64,000 nucleotides of DNA, from the NCBI GenBank assembly GCA_951230915.1, contig OX579640.1, forward strand, positions 20,232,981 to 20,296,980. The letters run 5' to 3'. Under the pieces are notes generated by a model. That model saw only the letters and a program-made list of their open reading frames with translations. It was not told the DNA's origin and did no database searches. This document shows, piece by piece, positions 1 to 11,186 of this stretch. Position 1 is the first letter of the stretch, and every line of letters starts with the position of its first letter. The position numbers and the translations under genes were made by a program. Source of the stretch: Antitrichia curtipendula. Its lineage: Eukaryota; Streptophyta; Bryopsida; Hypnales; Leucodontaceae.

Positions 1-3000
1 ACATGCGCCCAATCTTCACAGCTCCTCTATCAGAGTGTGTGTTTCATGACTATACCATTAATACATCATGGGTTGGTGCTAGCCTTCCCATGACCCCTCT
101 TTTCGCTAGCACACAATTGAACATGGACACACAAGGCACTGTAGGAGAAGACGGAGAGAGGGAATTTGGCTCTACTCAACATCAGCCAAAGATGATTCGA
201 GCAACCATGGTCCCTTCTCTTTCACAGACCCCTACACAATCTCAAGGTGGCACCTTGAGCTCCACACAAGGTGTCAGTGGTAGTGCGCTTTTCGCTCTGT
301 CGCAAAGGCATGGTGGGACTGGCTACACTCAACAAACTGGCCCAGAAGGATTATCACTTACAGATCCTGCAAGGAGTTTGCAGCGGCGGTTTTTGAGTCC
401 CCGTTTGGCCCACTCGAAGGTGATCTCTGATGGACTGTTGTGGGATTAGGTTCACGGTCTTGTTTTATTATTCCTTGCTTGAAATATGTTCTTTCTGTGT
501 GCAGGTTCTATCGGGGGTTTTGCAAGCAAATCGAAGGCGGGAAGCTCGGTCAGCACTTCAGTCTCTGGAGCGTGCCAACAAGGTGCACATGATGAGGCAA
601 TATCGTATAGGTAATGCTCAAAATCCCAACCCGCTATTTCTGCCAAGTTGACATTACCTTGCATGTTACTTCCTCATTGCAAGAGGGATATCATGATGAT
701 ATCGATGCAATTTCCGCTTGGCCTTTGAAGTCCTAGTCTGAAATGGATGTGCAAGTACAAGACTTTCGAGTCCATTGTTGGTATGATTTGAGAGATTAAG
801 AACAGATCTTAGGATCTTTACACAAGAGAGACTCTGAAGCTAATACCTGAAGAGCATCGTTTACAATGTACTGGCAACATCGAATCTGAGGCACTTGTCG
901 GCGTGGTGGCTCTCATTTTTTATCTTTCATTTTTCAATCGCAATTTATAGGTGCTCTACCCTGGTGCAGGTGAACTACCAGATATTGAGATCAAGCATGC
1001 AGACATTGTGGGTCCTCTGACAGCTCTGGCAGAGAGGGACCCTACGTTTGCAAGGTTACTCCTCACTATCCTTTGCGGCGCTGTGTACTCCTTGCCATCG
1101 AAAGGTCCAGACATTAAAGCAGAAGTTAGGCAGGGCTTGGAAGCCGCTTTGCAGCGGACAAACAATGGAATTTCTTTTGTGGGTTGTGTCGAGACTCTGT
1201 GTCTTCTAGATCCAGATATTTGGATCCCACCGAAAATTGTGGGTTCAGCGAGTCACAAGTCAACAAATTTTCATTCCGGAATTATGCTGCTTGAGAAGGA
1301 AATCTTGAACGAGACATTTCCTGAGCCAGAGCCTAATATGACTGGCAAGCGTCATAAAGGAAGGGGAGGACAGATCAACAGGACTTTACGCCCACTTGAA
1401 GATGCCTGGTTGGAGTTGGCAGACTTATACAGAGCTCTTGGAGAAAATGACATTGTTCTTGGACTCTTTGGGGTGCACATCGCGAAGCACGAGAAGACCC
1501 ACAGAGCTTTGGAGTGCCAACTTGGTGGGAATTTGCAACAAGCTCTTGCGCTTTACGACAATGCTGTCGCCACGTATGAGGACGGTGAGATTACAAGCTC
1601 TTCCCTTTTGCTTACGTGGGTACATATAACTTCGAGCTATAACGGTGTATCATTCAGGTTTGCTTGGAGTGTAAAATATCATCGTGATCCGTGTAAACTG
1701 AGCACTTCTGAGTTACGAACTGCAGGTTCTCTCGGTGGGGATGTTACCAAATCAGAGATTGAAATATGGTACAATCAACGTCTTGCTTGTCTTGCGGATC
1801 TAAGCGAATGGAAGGAAATAATGAGTGAGATTGTTTTTGAAACCACGGATGATGATGGGGATGAACCAGATTTCAAACGAATGTGGGAACCCCAAAAGCA
1901 AGAAGATTTTCTTGGGTATTTTGTCAAAGGAGCCCTCAAGGAGTCTAAATTTCACGCTCCTCTTACCGAGTTTGTTCAATCATCTTTAGAGATCCTTCCT
2001 AGGAGACAGATTTTACTGAACGAGTTTAGCACGCAGTTGGCGACTTTGGCTGCCATAAACAGAGAGTGGGATCGGGCAAGATTTTACTTGGGACAGTGTT
2101 ACAGGGTTTTCAGAAGACAGTGGTCGGCCTTACATCCCCTAGCACTTGAGGCTCGTCATGTTCGTGTATGGCAACTACAGAAGATCGTAGAGTTGGAGGA
2201 GTTCATCACTTTTATCTCCAGTGCTGAGGAGAAGGAACTGCCAAGGTTCGTGGTACTCGATTCTGCTATTCTGAATTCAATTCGTTCTTTCTCAAGCTTT
2301 GCATATCTCAGTTTCGGTTTATGTCCATTCAACCTAGGTAATGGTTCAATAGTTATGGTTTTTAACGGATGCGCAGTTGTTAATTTCTTTGAAGATAGTT
2401 CAAACTTTCGCATATTTGGTTCCAACTTAGCGCATCATCCACCTAGGTACCCTGTTGTGACCAGCGATAAGTTATCTCATTCGTTGCGCAAATACTTTTC
2501 AGATTGCTTGGCGGATGGCACAAGCGTTGGCCATCTGCCGAGTTCGATGATGTGGAGGCTTGGGATGATGTAGCGCAAAACCGACTTTTGTTTCTCAATC
2601 ATTTACAGGAGCACTTCAACCAGCAGGTTCAGAGAGTCCCGATTGACGAAGATTGCGGCGATTCTGTCTTCTCTCTGTTGAATGCAGAAAGAGCCAACTT
2701 ATATATTCAAATTGCCAACGGTCTTATGGGGTGTGGCGCTTTCTCTGTTTCACTGGTACGATGATCTCTGCTGACAGCTTTAATATAGTTATTGAACTAT
2801 GTCGAGAGATTTTGAGATTCTTCATTGCAGTTCAATGGACAACATTCGGAGCCATTAATATTTAGACTCGAAATTTCTTTATTATTGTGATGGACCCTGC
2901 AAAGTACTTAACATTACTGTAAATGTGAATACAAAGTTAGTGAAATTGCAGACGCAGTAATGATCTTTTTGCTGTGTTTTCATGTATCTTACTCCTTGTT

Positions 3001-6000
3001 TTCAAGCTCCTACACCAAATACTACGGAAGTTACTGGGGCTATCTAATATCCTCTTATCTCGCCTTTGCACTTTTACAGAAATACATAAACGGCTACATG
3101 GATTCGACAAAAATTGAATTCTCTGAGAAGTATAGGCTCGATTTCAGCCATTTTAAGGCATTGGTGAATCTTTATTGTTTGCGAGCTGAGCGAGCTGACT
3201 CAACACGTACCAGGATCGAGATGCTTCAGAAGGTTCGTTCTTTGTTTGAACTCTATTTTTCTCCACAGCGATCGGATGCTTCACTGAAGATTCTAGGGCC
3301 GATATGCTTCATTACACATGCACTTCTGGCTCATAAATTGGCGCCTTAGAGTTCCTCTGACTGGTGGATACAAACAGATTTTTCATTGCTGCTTTCTGAT
3401 TAGGGCTGTCGAGATTAAGATTCTAGTATTGCATCACAGATTTTGCAAATTATTTGGTATGCTCCTTCGTGAGTCAGTGACGTTGACATGCACTCAGATG
3501 ATTTTCTGTTGCCAGGTGATGAGCACGCATTTAGCTTTTTACTTTTCAGCTAAAACTATACTAAGCCTCTTTTCTTTTTCAGTTGTTGAATTATATCCAG
3601 GGAGAAAGGGCAAATTTGACAAAGCGTCCTGATTTTCTACCGGAATTTCAAATGATCGAAGCTGATGTCAATGCTCAATTTGCTTGGGCAACCCTGTCAT
3701 CACAACCTAGAGAAGGTGCAATAGCTCAAGAGGTCACTAATTGTTATTTCCTCCTTGGATCTGCTTACAAGGCATATTCGACCGCGCTCGCTCATAATGA
3801 TTCACTGTCCGAACATACCGTAACAACAGGTAAGATCCGATAAGCATTAGTTTCTCCCTTCCAAAAGTCGGAATCATGATCTGCTTACGCATGTTTTTTA
3901 ACAAGACGTGATAACAGATTATGCATCGGTACATCTCTGTCGTGCAGGCATCTTGTCATCACATGATGCAGCAAAGGCGTTACTCAAATTTGGTCTCTTC
4001 TGTGATGAACTCTATAAGCTACCACAAGTTAAAAGTGAGATGACGCGAGACCAATTACCAGTGGAGTTTCCTCAAACCTCTGAACTGCCTCAACTTATTA
4101 TCCGACACATGCTGAAAGCATTGGCACTTGATAGCACCCTTCAAGCTCAGCATGCAGTGGCAAGGCTCCTTTCTTTGGTGGGATTGTCTTCAGCAACACA
4201 AAGGGAATTTGAGGGGCTTGTTGAGAATGTTTCAAATTGGGTTTTTGTGCCGTGGATACCACAAATGCTGGCTAATGTAGAGGAGGAGTCAGGTCGGGTA
4301 CTGGTCAAAGTTCTGGAATCTATTGCAAGATCATGCCCCCAAGCCTTGTATTTTCCATTTCATGTCAGTGAGGCTGATTTTGGGGATACAGGCCAGCAGC
4401 GTACACAGAATTTAAAGAATATTCTACGAAACCCTCTCCTCCATGGCTTAGTTCGAGCACTTGAAGATCTCACATACCCTGAGCAACGATTGAAGGATGG
4501 TTTGTTGCAAATACGGAATCTTCTGTTTACTGGTGATAGCAAGCGAGCTCGATTGGTCTTCACTGAGATTTGCCAAGATTGCTTAGATTCGCAGGCGCTG
4601 AAAGACCCCATTCGCCAAGCTGGAGAGTGGAACCTGAAGTTTGCTCGTGAATGGGCACCCCACATTGTATACTCTTATATCCTTGTTCTTTTGATTATCA
4701 TTCTACACAATATGTTTCTCGTTTCAGATTAAATTGAGCGTTACTCTTTGTATTTTTTAGCTCGCGGAATTTAGCTTTTTAAAGGTGCATAAAGTTCGAG
4801 GTGGCCGAGCTGAGAAATTCTCAACTAGTTGTAGGTAGCTGACTGTCAAGCGGAGTATTTGGTACTTCGTCTTTTAGTATAACGAGTAAGTGAACTGTTG
4901 ATGAACTCCGCTGTTGAATATGGATACAGATGAAGGAACTGGGAGAAAACGGAACGAAGTTACAATCCATGGACGTGAAGCGGTTCTCATCAGCCATAAG
5001 CGGCATAATTGAGAAACTGGCAAAGAGTGACACTTCAGCCGAGAAGTTGAGCTTAGGGACTTTGTCCAAATGGCTAGCTGATTTTGATCAAACCAAGGGG
5101 GTTGAAAGAGTAGGCAGAGATTTTGAGTTGAAAGATATCGAGATCGAAATCCCTGGTCAGTACAACAGCTTCAACAGGCTCAACGTGATAACAAACGTCC
5201 GCTTGGTGGGATTTGACCAAGTTTTGGTTTGTTTGAAATCCAAACAACGGCCCAAGATTCTAACAATGCGGGGCTCTGACGAGAATGACTACAAGTTCGT
5301 TGTGAAAGGAGGAGAGGACTTACGGCTTGATCAAAGAATTGAGCAGCTGTTTGAGGTTATGAACAACGTCTTGAATCGCGATGCCGCATGCTCACAACGG
5401 AAGCTTGCTGTTCGAACCTACTCGGTTGTTCCAGTGTCCAAAAAGTGTGGCTTGCTTCAGTTCGTTGAGAATACTTGCGTATTGGAAGACATAATTAGAA
5501 AAGGGTTATGGTCCAAATTTGAAGGCCAAGGTCACAAACCCGGCACGTCCGATTCAATGATAAATGACCTCCGACGCCAGTACATGCAGTGGGTACAAGA
5601 GAAGGGTGGATCTAAGAATCACAGCGATTCTTACTGCAACATGTATAGAAAGGTTGGGTTCAAGGAAGTCTCAAACAAGCTGAGTGCGCTCCAGGCAGAG
5701 TTACCTTGGGACACGTTGCGCTCGGGGTTCTCTAGGTAAGCAGCTTGTTAGTTTTAATCTGCATAATTGAATCTTCTCCATGTATTTCTCCAGTTCATTT
5801 TACTCCATTCATTTGAACTGAAAGATGCGATGTGCTTCAGCTCCAAGTCAATGCTTTGTTCTAAGACACAATTCTGAAGGTACAGTTTTATCGATCAAGC
5901 TTACGTATCATACCGACATTGGTTACCTACCTAATTCATGTTCCTTTACACGATTGTCTCTCATGAGTGTTCTTTTGGGTGATTTTCAGGTTGGTCACAA

Positions 6001-7119
6001 GCGCAGAATCGTACCTTGCTCTACGTTCTCACTTTGCCCGGAGCCTTTCAGTTGTAAGCATCTGTGGATATGTAGCAGGGGTAGGGGATCGGCATCTCGG
6101 CAACACGCTAGTGGACATGCGTTCAGGGGCACTTGTACCTATTGACTTTGGGTACAGCTTTGGAACGAGTGTCCTTCTCCTCCCAGTTCCGGAGCTTGTG
6201 CCATTCCGCTTAACATCTCAGCTCAAAAACTTTCTTCTCCCGCTGGATGCCATAGGGCTTTTACGTCACGACATGGTCCGCATCATGAGTGCTTTACAAG
6301 GAAGTCGGGCTTTAATTTCGGCCGTTATGGAGGTGTTTGTGAAAGAGCCTCTGGTTGATTGGAAACAGGAGGCAGTCAAATTGCAGCAAGCTCGTGCTCG
6401 TGATTTGGCAAAGTCAACATCACTTGAAGATACGGGCGCTAGCAATCTTGTACGTTCGACTCCCAACTTGAGTTCATGATTTTTTCTGTTCATGTCTCTA
6501 CTTTCTTTTGAAAATTTCTTGCCTTTGATGTCTCCTCATGCCCATAAACCCCTAACTACCCAAGCTTAAAGTTAAAATCTCGCTTGGGAACCATCCTTGA
6601 AGCTTCCTAAATGACTCATTTCAACTCCTTTACACATGGAAATGGCTTCTTTTCATAAAAATCCAGATCCTTTCCTTGTGTAAAGGAGTTGAAATGAGTC
6701 CACTTTTGTCCATTAAGGTTTAAACTCCAGATCATTTGAGAGTGCAACTGTGGCGTAAGTATTCACTTAGTTCTTCACATACACTCACCAGTAGTGTTGT
6801 CTGTTTACTCCGGCAGGGAGCATCAAGCTCTGAAGAAGAGCATGTACATCTTAAAGTCGAGACTGCGCAGTACAAATTGAATCTATGGAACCCAGCAGAA
6901 ATCACGATTTCGGAGCTTCGGTCGTCTGTCCATGCCAACAAGGCTTACACGCCTGCCCTTGAAGCGATTGTTCGTGGTGACCCCAGTCGCAACATCCGTG
7001 CGCGTGTAGACGGCACCATCTGTGCAACAGTACAAGAACAAGTGGACTGCCTTCTAGATCAGGCTACTGATCCCAACTTGCTGGGCCGTATCTTTGTTGG
7101 CTGGCAGCCTTGGGTTTAA
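1..7119 (+). CDS. PRKDC: DNA-dependent protein kinase catalytic subunit (DNA-PKcs), C-terminal third
   Basis: This is a PIKK-family Ser/Thr kinase that acts with Ku in non-homologous end joining of double-strand breaks in the nucleus. My exons are <1-419, 505-610, 970-1584, 1726-2245, 2503-2755, 3080-3232, 3583-3829, 3948-4666, 4930-5735, 5990-6449 and 6817-7119; they join in frame to about 1532 residues, close to the matching part of the 4128-residue human protein. Exon 1 holds an S/T-Q-rich segment like the human ABCDE cluster. Exons 3-7 are FAT-type helical repeats. Exons 8-9 are the kinase domain, with EIPGQY, VVKGGEDLRLDQR, catalytic loop GVGDRHLGN and IDFGYSF (Y where human has H). The last exon ends in a FATC segment, DQATDPNLLGR then GWQPWV, diagnostic for DNA-PKcs rather than ATM, ATR or TOR. 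The 5' two-thirds lies outside the window. An extra small exon between 3233 and 3582 cannot be excluded. Confidence 0.93.
6613..6700. repeat. Short inverted repeat in the last DNA-PKcs intron
   Basis: Arms of about 30 bp (6613-6642 and 6671-6700) are near-perfect reverse complements, reading GACTCATTTCAACTCCTTTA in the left arm, around a loop of about 28 bp. It lies inside the intron between the kinase exon and the FATC exon. It could be a small MITE remnant or an RNA hairpin in the pre-mRNA. Confidence 0.7.
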
Positions 7120-7772
7120 TAGAATTGGATCTCACAAGGACCGGCTTCCTGACTAAGTTGGGTATAGGCCTTTTGGGTACAATCTGTGTAAACGGGAATT
7201 TTGGAAACGTAATTTACCCATTACAAGTACAGATGTCATCCAACCTGAGTATGTATCAAGCCTTGAAAGTTATCTATTTGCAGTGGGGATTGTGACAGGG
7301 ATTGTGTTGCTTCTCTCATACGGATTACAAATGTCTGATAATCGAATCAGTGATCATAAATTGTCGACCTTACTGGAACTTGAGGGTATCGCCAGTACTC
7401 GATTTGGGAAGATTAGTAGATTTTGTGACTTTACAGGTACATAAATCCAATGAGCTTGTTCATGCACTGTTAAAGAAGTGTTTTTCAAGGGATGGCATGA
7501 AGTAACTTAATCCTTGTTTGCAGTCACACAAATGTGTTCAGAATTTTGTCACGTTATTAACCCTTAGAGCGCCCCAGTGATGGGATCTTGTCTCTCAAAA
7601 TTTAAAGATTTCCTTGTTTGACAATTATAATCTTTTCAACAATACAGTCAAAGGATGTGTCCCTTTCCCTTGAGCTTTGGGCTTGTCTCCACTATCAATT
7701 GGTACTATCATACTCTAGTTAGGTGATAGTTAAATTGGAATGAGTTCCCAAGGAGTTGGATTTTAGTAAACA

Positions 7773-7990
7773 TGCATTGGTTAAGCATACATCGGGAAAG
7801 TCAGGGCATGCCAATATGGTGTCAATATGATGCACTGAAATGCTATCAAGCTAATTTGGTGCCAACCTCCATGCAAACTTAGTATCAACCTAGCATGGAG
7901 GTTGGCACCAAATTAGCTTGATAGCATTTCAATGCACCATATTGACACCATATTGGCATGCCTTGACTTTCCTGATGTAGTATGCATTGG
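7773..7990. repeat. Long hairpin, arms about 100 bp
   Basis: The left arm (7773-7874) and right arm (7893-7990) are reverse complements with only scattered mismatches, around a loop of about 18 bp. The innermost stem reads GGTGCCAACCTCCATGC against GCATGGAGGTTGGCACC. The outer ends pair GCATTGGTTAAGCATAC with GTAGTATGCATTGG. It could be a foldback MITE or, if transcribed, a young small-RNA precursor. No protein-coding potential is seen. Confidence 0.8.
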
Positions 7991-8062
7991 ATCTTGAAGA
8001 AGATTCAAGTGCACACCGCTTCACAGTTATGTTCAATATAATAGAACAAGTTTTGTTTTTAA

Positions 8063-8410
8063 CCCTTGAAGGTCCAAACACCATTTTTTGACAACATAGC
8101 GATTTTGGTCAGTCATTACAAACATTATTTATTTTTTTTATTCTTTGAAAATTTCACACATGTGCCAAGGAGTAGTTTTAAGGTCCAACAATTTTCATTA
8201 CTTTTGTCTACATGGTTAAAAGGTTATTGCATGATATGTAGTTTTGGGCAACCCAAGCAACTCAAAAAACTTCTTTAAAAATTACTTTTTTTAAAAATAA
8301 AAATTTGAAATTGGTTCTCTAGATTTTTATATATGTGGAAAGCTTTGAATCATTCCATTTTGATTAATGCAATGAAAGTTATGAGGAATTCTAGTATGTG
8401 GGTAGGTATT
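8063..8410 (-). mobile_element. Truncated copy of the large TTAA-flanked element family
   Basis: It begins after TTAA (8059-8062) with CCCTTGAAGGTCCAAACACC. It then follows the reverse complement of the right-hand half of the element at 32547-33490, including matches to the segments around its ATAACTTTT and GGAATGATTCAAAGC motifs. The similarity fades near 8410 and no opposite terminus is found, so this copy has lost one end. It carries no transposase frame. Confidence 0.65.
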
Positions 8411-8542
8411 ATATATTGAATAATTTGAATAAGTCCCATTTTGAACATATTTATTTCAAGTAAAATGTGCTCACTGGAGATACTCATTAACCCTGTAAGG
8501 ATGCTATGGATATAAAAATTTGATAGATGACTTTACTCTTAA

Positions 8543-8761
8543 CTCTAGAGGGATATGATCCCTATGACTATAGTAGTCACCAAAATATTCCAATTATTGA
8601 ACCAACAGGTGCATTCTTTGTTTCTATATTGAAGTCATCCATTGGACATTTTAGGTTAACAATAGCCTTGCAAGGTTAAATGTAGATACAAAAAATGCAC
8701 CTATTGGTTCAATAATCGGAGTATTTTGGTGACAATAATAGGGAGCCGTACCCTTCCAAGG
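8543..8761. mobile_element. Hairpin MITE flanked by TTAA, 219 bp
   Basis: TTAA lies directly outside both ends (8539-8542 and 8762-8765). The arms are long inverted repeats: the left arm contains AGTCACCAAAATATTCC and AATTATTGAACCAACAGGTG, and the right arm holds their complements, broken only by a few mismatches and one short indel. There is no coding capacity. The length is close to the 210-221 bp elements at 17990, 33495 and 34087. Confidence 0.7.
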
Positions 8762-10010
8762 TTAAGTGGAGAAAACAAAGCATGAAGAAAATACAAAAAT
8801 AAAGAAGAAAGTCAAAATAGAAAATGTATGACAAAAAAAGTCAAAGTATAAAATCCAACAATAAACGCTCTCCACATGTCATGAGATTAGAATCCCATAT
8901 GATCACCATGATAGACTTTATTTGTGTATATATTCTATTTTGTTAACTTTCTGACATTTAATTATTTCTACCAAATTTTATACTCATAACTCTTCCTTTA
9001 ATGACATTTTAGATTATCTTGTTAAAAAAATTACTTCATGAAGTCCAAATTTAATATATCAAACTACTAAGCAATTTTTCATGCAACAAGATAACTTAAG
9101 ACATTGAGTGTCTTCTCAATCCTACATAGACTACCAACACTTCTTATTGTCAACATCAATGAACCATTATATTTCAATGTTTTTTTAATGTCTCAAGTTG
9201 GAAGGTTTTTTTTTATCACTAATCGTGAACCAACTCAAGCCATCAAAGTTGAGATGGTTGATCCTTGATTCATTACTAAAAACTACCTACTCTCAATCAC
9301 TTTCAATCACTCCCAATCCAATCTTTGACCAATTAAGTAAAATCAGAATTTATGTTTTCATTTTTGGTAGACAAAGGCACAAAGCCGACTTGAAGACCTA
9401 CTAAAAACTCTTGAATGTACTTCCCTATAGTTGTTTCCCATGTTTTCAATACAAACATCAATTCTTGATGCATTCTTCAGGTCTCTCATTGCCTCTACTA
9501 CACTATATACTCCATCTATAGTGACCAAATACACTACTTATCTAATTGCTTCATTCAACTTATCAAAGCCTAAGGTCGCTTTGCTCTTGGCATGTTGATG
9601 TTTTCACAATATTGCTTATTAGTTCTAATCACCATAGAGAGCTCCTAGATCACATGTGCTCCTTCAACAAAGAAAATTTATTGAACTCTTTGTCAAGTGA
9701 TTTTTCTCATGGTGCTTAAATTCCTCTCCTAAAAGCCCCTACCCCCTCAGTGGAACACCACCTACAAAAAATTTGGCTAAAAAATAATCACTAAACGGGT
9801 TGTGCCTCTCTCCTACAATTGCTACAAAAGTGTTCAAAATATTGCATCCATGAAGCTAGCTACACTACTTCCTTCCCCTTGTGACAAACCCTAAAAGAAT
9901 GGGATGAAATTAGGAATATGTGGCATGAATCTACACTCCCTTATCTACCGCTTTAGCCCTTTTCTTTAAATAAATTCACTGAAAATAGTCCATAATGGCT
10001 CTCAATTTAA

Positions 10011-10451
10011 CCCCTATTTAAAGTGATTTGAAGTCTTTCAATCCTATTTTCACATGCCAAATTAAAAAAGTTGGTCACCAAAAAAATATGAGAATAGAAG
10101 GCCTAGCATACATAATCCCAATCAATTTATGGCTTTTCAAAGTTTACTCTACAATTTTTTTAAATGAATTTCTAATGTGATTTTTTCTCCAAGGTCTAGT
10201 GTATTTGAGGCTCATTTCCAAGAGCCCTCAACACTATAGAAAGTCAAGATTACAATGGACACCCTTGCACAAAATCTTGAATAGAAAAAACCAGAATCAA
10301 TCATTTTCAAAATCAGATTTATGATGCTAAAATTAGACTTCAAAAAGAATTTAAAAAGAATTTAGACTACTAAAAATAGCAACTTGGTTAAGTTTTATTC
10401 AACTTCAAAGTATTGTCAACACCCAAATTGGGTGCCTTGGGCATTTAGAGG
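10011..10451. mobile_element. TTAA-flanked element, shorter sibling of 15949-16644
   Basis: TTAA flanks both ends (10007-10010, 10452-10455). From TGATTTGAAGTCTTTCAATC through TTCAACTTCAAAGTATTGTC it is collinear with 16209-16630 in the larger copy. It lacks the first 250 bp or so of that copy, so it looks like an internal-deletion derivative. The right terminus, when complemented, begins CCTCTAAATGCCCAAGGCACC. Confidence 0.65.
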
Positions 10452-11186
10452 TTAAAAGACTAGCACGTACACTCAATAGCTTCAGTCCATACACAAGTCT
10501 AAATTATTTGTACACTACATTTTGGCTCTACACGAAACACTCAAGGATTAAAGTTTCCCAACTGAATCTATCTTTGAAATCATAGAAGCTGTACTTATCT
10601 AAAGGTAATAGAGACCAAGAACTATGCGATGAGGGATGTCACAATTAGTTACATGCCAATTTTGTATATTGGCAATTACTTCCCAATTTGTAGACTAACT
10701 TTGTGGAATCCAAGTGGGCAATCTCACATACACGCAAACCTCAAGGCCCATGAAAGTTTGGATATTGCTAGTATCCAACCAGAACAAAGAAGCAAACAAC
10801 ACAAGTGAAAACAGTCTAACATGCCATTTCGAAACCCTTGAGCCTTCAACTGCATCTTTCAAAACTCAAATGCACAGACAGACCTGCAAGAATAAGTTAA
10901 TGTCCTCGAAAAGTCTCGGCTGCAATACAGTTGACTACTACCAACGAAGGTTACCTCAAATAACACTCTTTCACTTTTCTAATTCCTATGATTGGTCACC
11001 TGAAAGTAACTCTAAACCGATTGAATTTAGAATGAATGAATTGACTCAACCATACCACCATTAGGCTCAACTGTGACTGTTAACCTTTTGCAAGCCAGGT
11101 GACACATCGCTCAAAAACTCTCAAACAAGCTTCCACTTGTGTTCTCTAGTTAACGGAGCTCCTCTAGAAATAGGATCAAAACTTAT

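Larger units (their letters stand above)
7120..11186. other. Intergenic spacer between convergent DNA-PKcs and TOC34
   Basis: No gene is supported here. The spacer holds a long hairpin (7773-7990), a truncated large TTAA element (8063-8410), a hairpin MITE (8543-8761) and a further TTAA-bounded element (10011-10451), listed separately. The remainder is AT-rich, with only short stop-rich open frames. Another TTAA-CCC terminus-like motif sits at 7557-7570 without a recognisable partner. DNA-PKcs and TOC34 point toward each other, so both 3' ends fall in this stretch. Confidence 0.6.

Noticed and set aside
5825..5989. Additional DNA-PKcs exon between the kinase exons
   Set aside because: Direct joining of 5735 to 5990 restores the conserved sequence in frame; no insert is expected there.
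7557..8062. A TTAA-flanked element spanning 7561 to 8058
   Set aside because: Both ends carry CCCTT in the same orientation rather than inverted, and the right one belongs to the truncated copy at 8063.
10714..11064. Small protein of 116 residues
   Set aside because: No domain, low-complexity composition, and it lies where the TOC34 3' region is expected.
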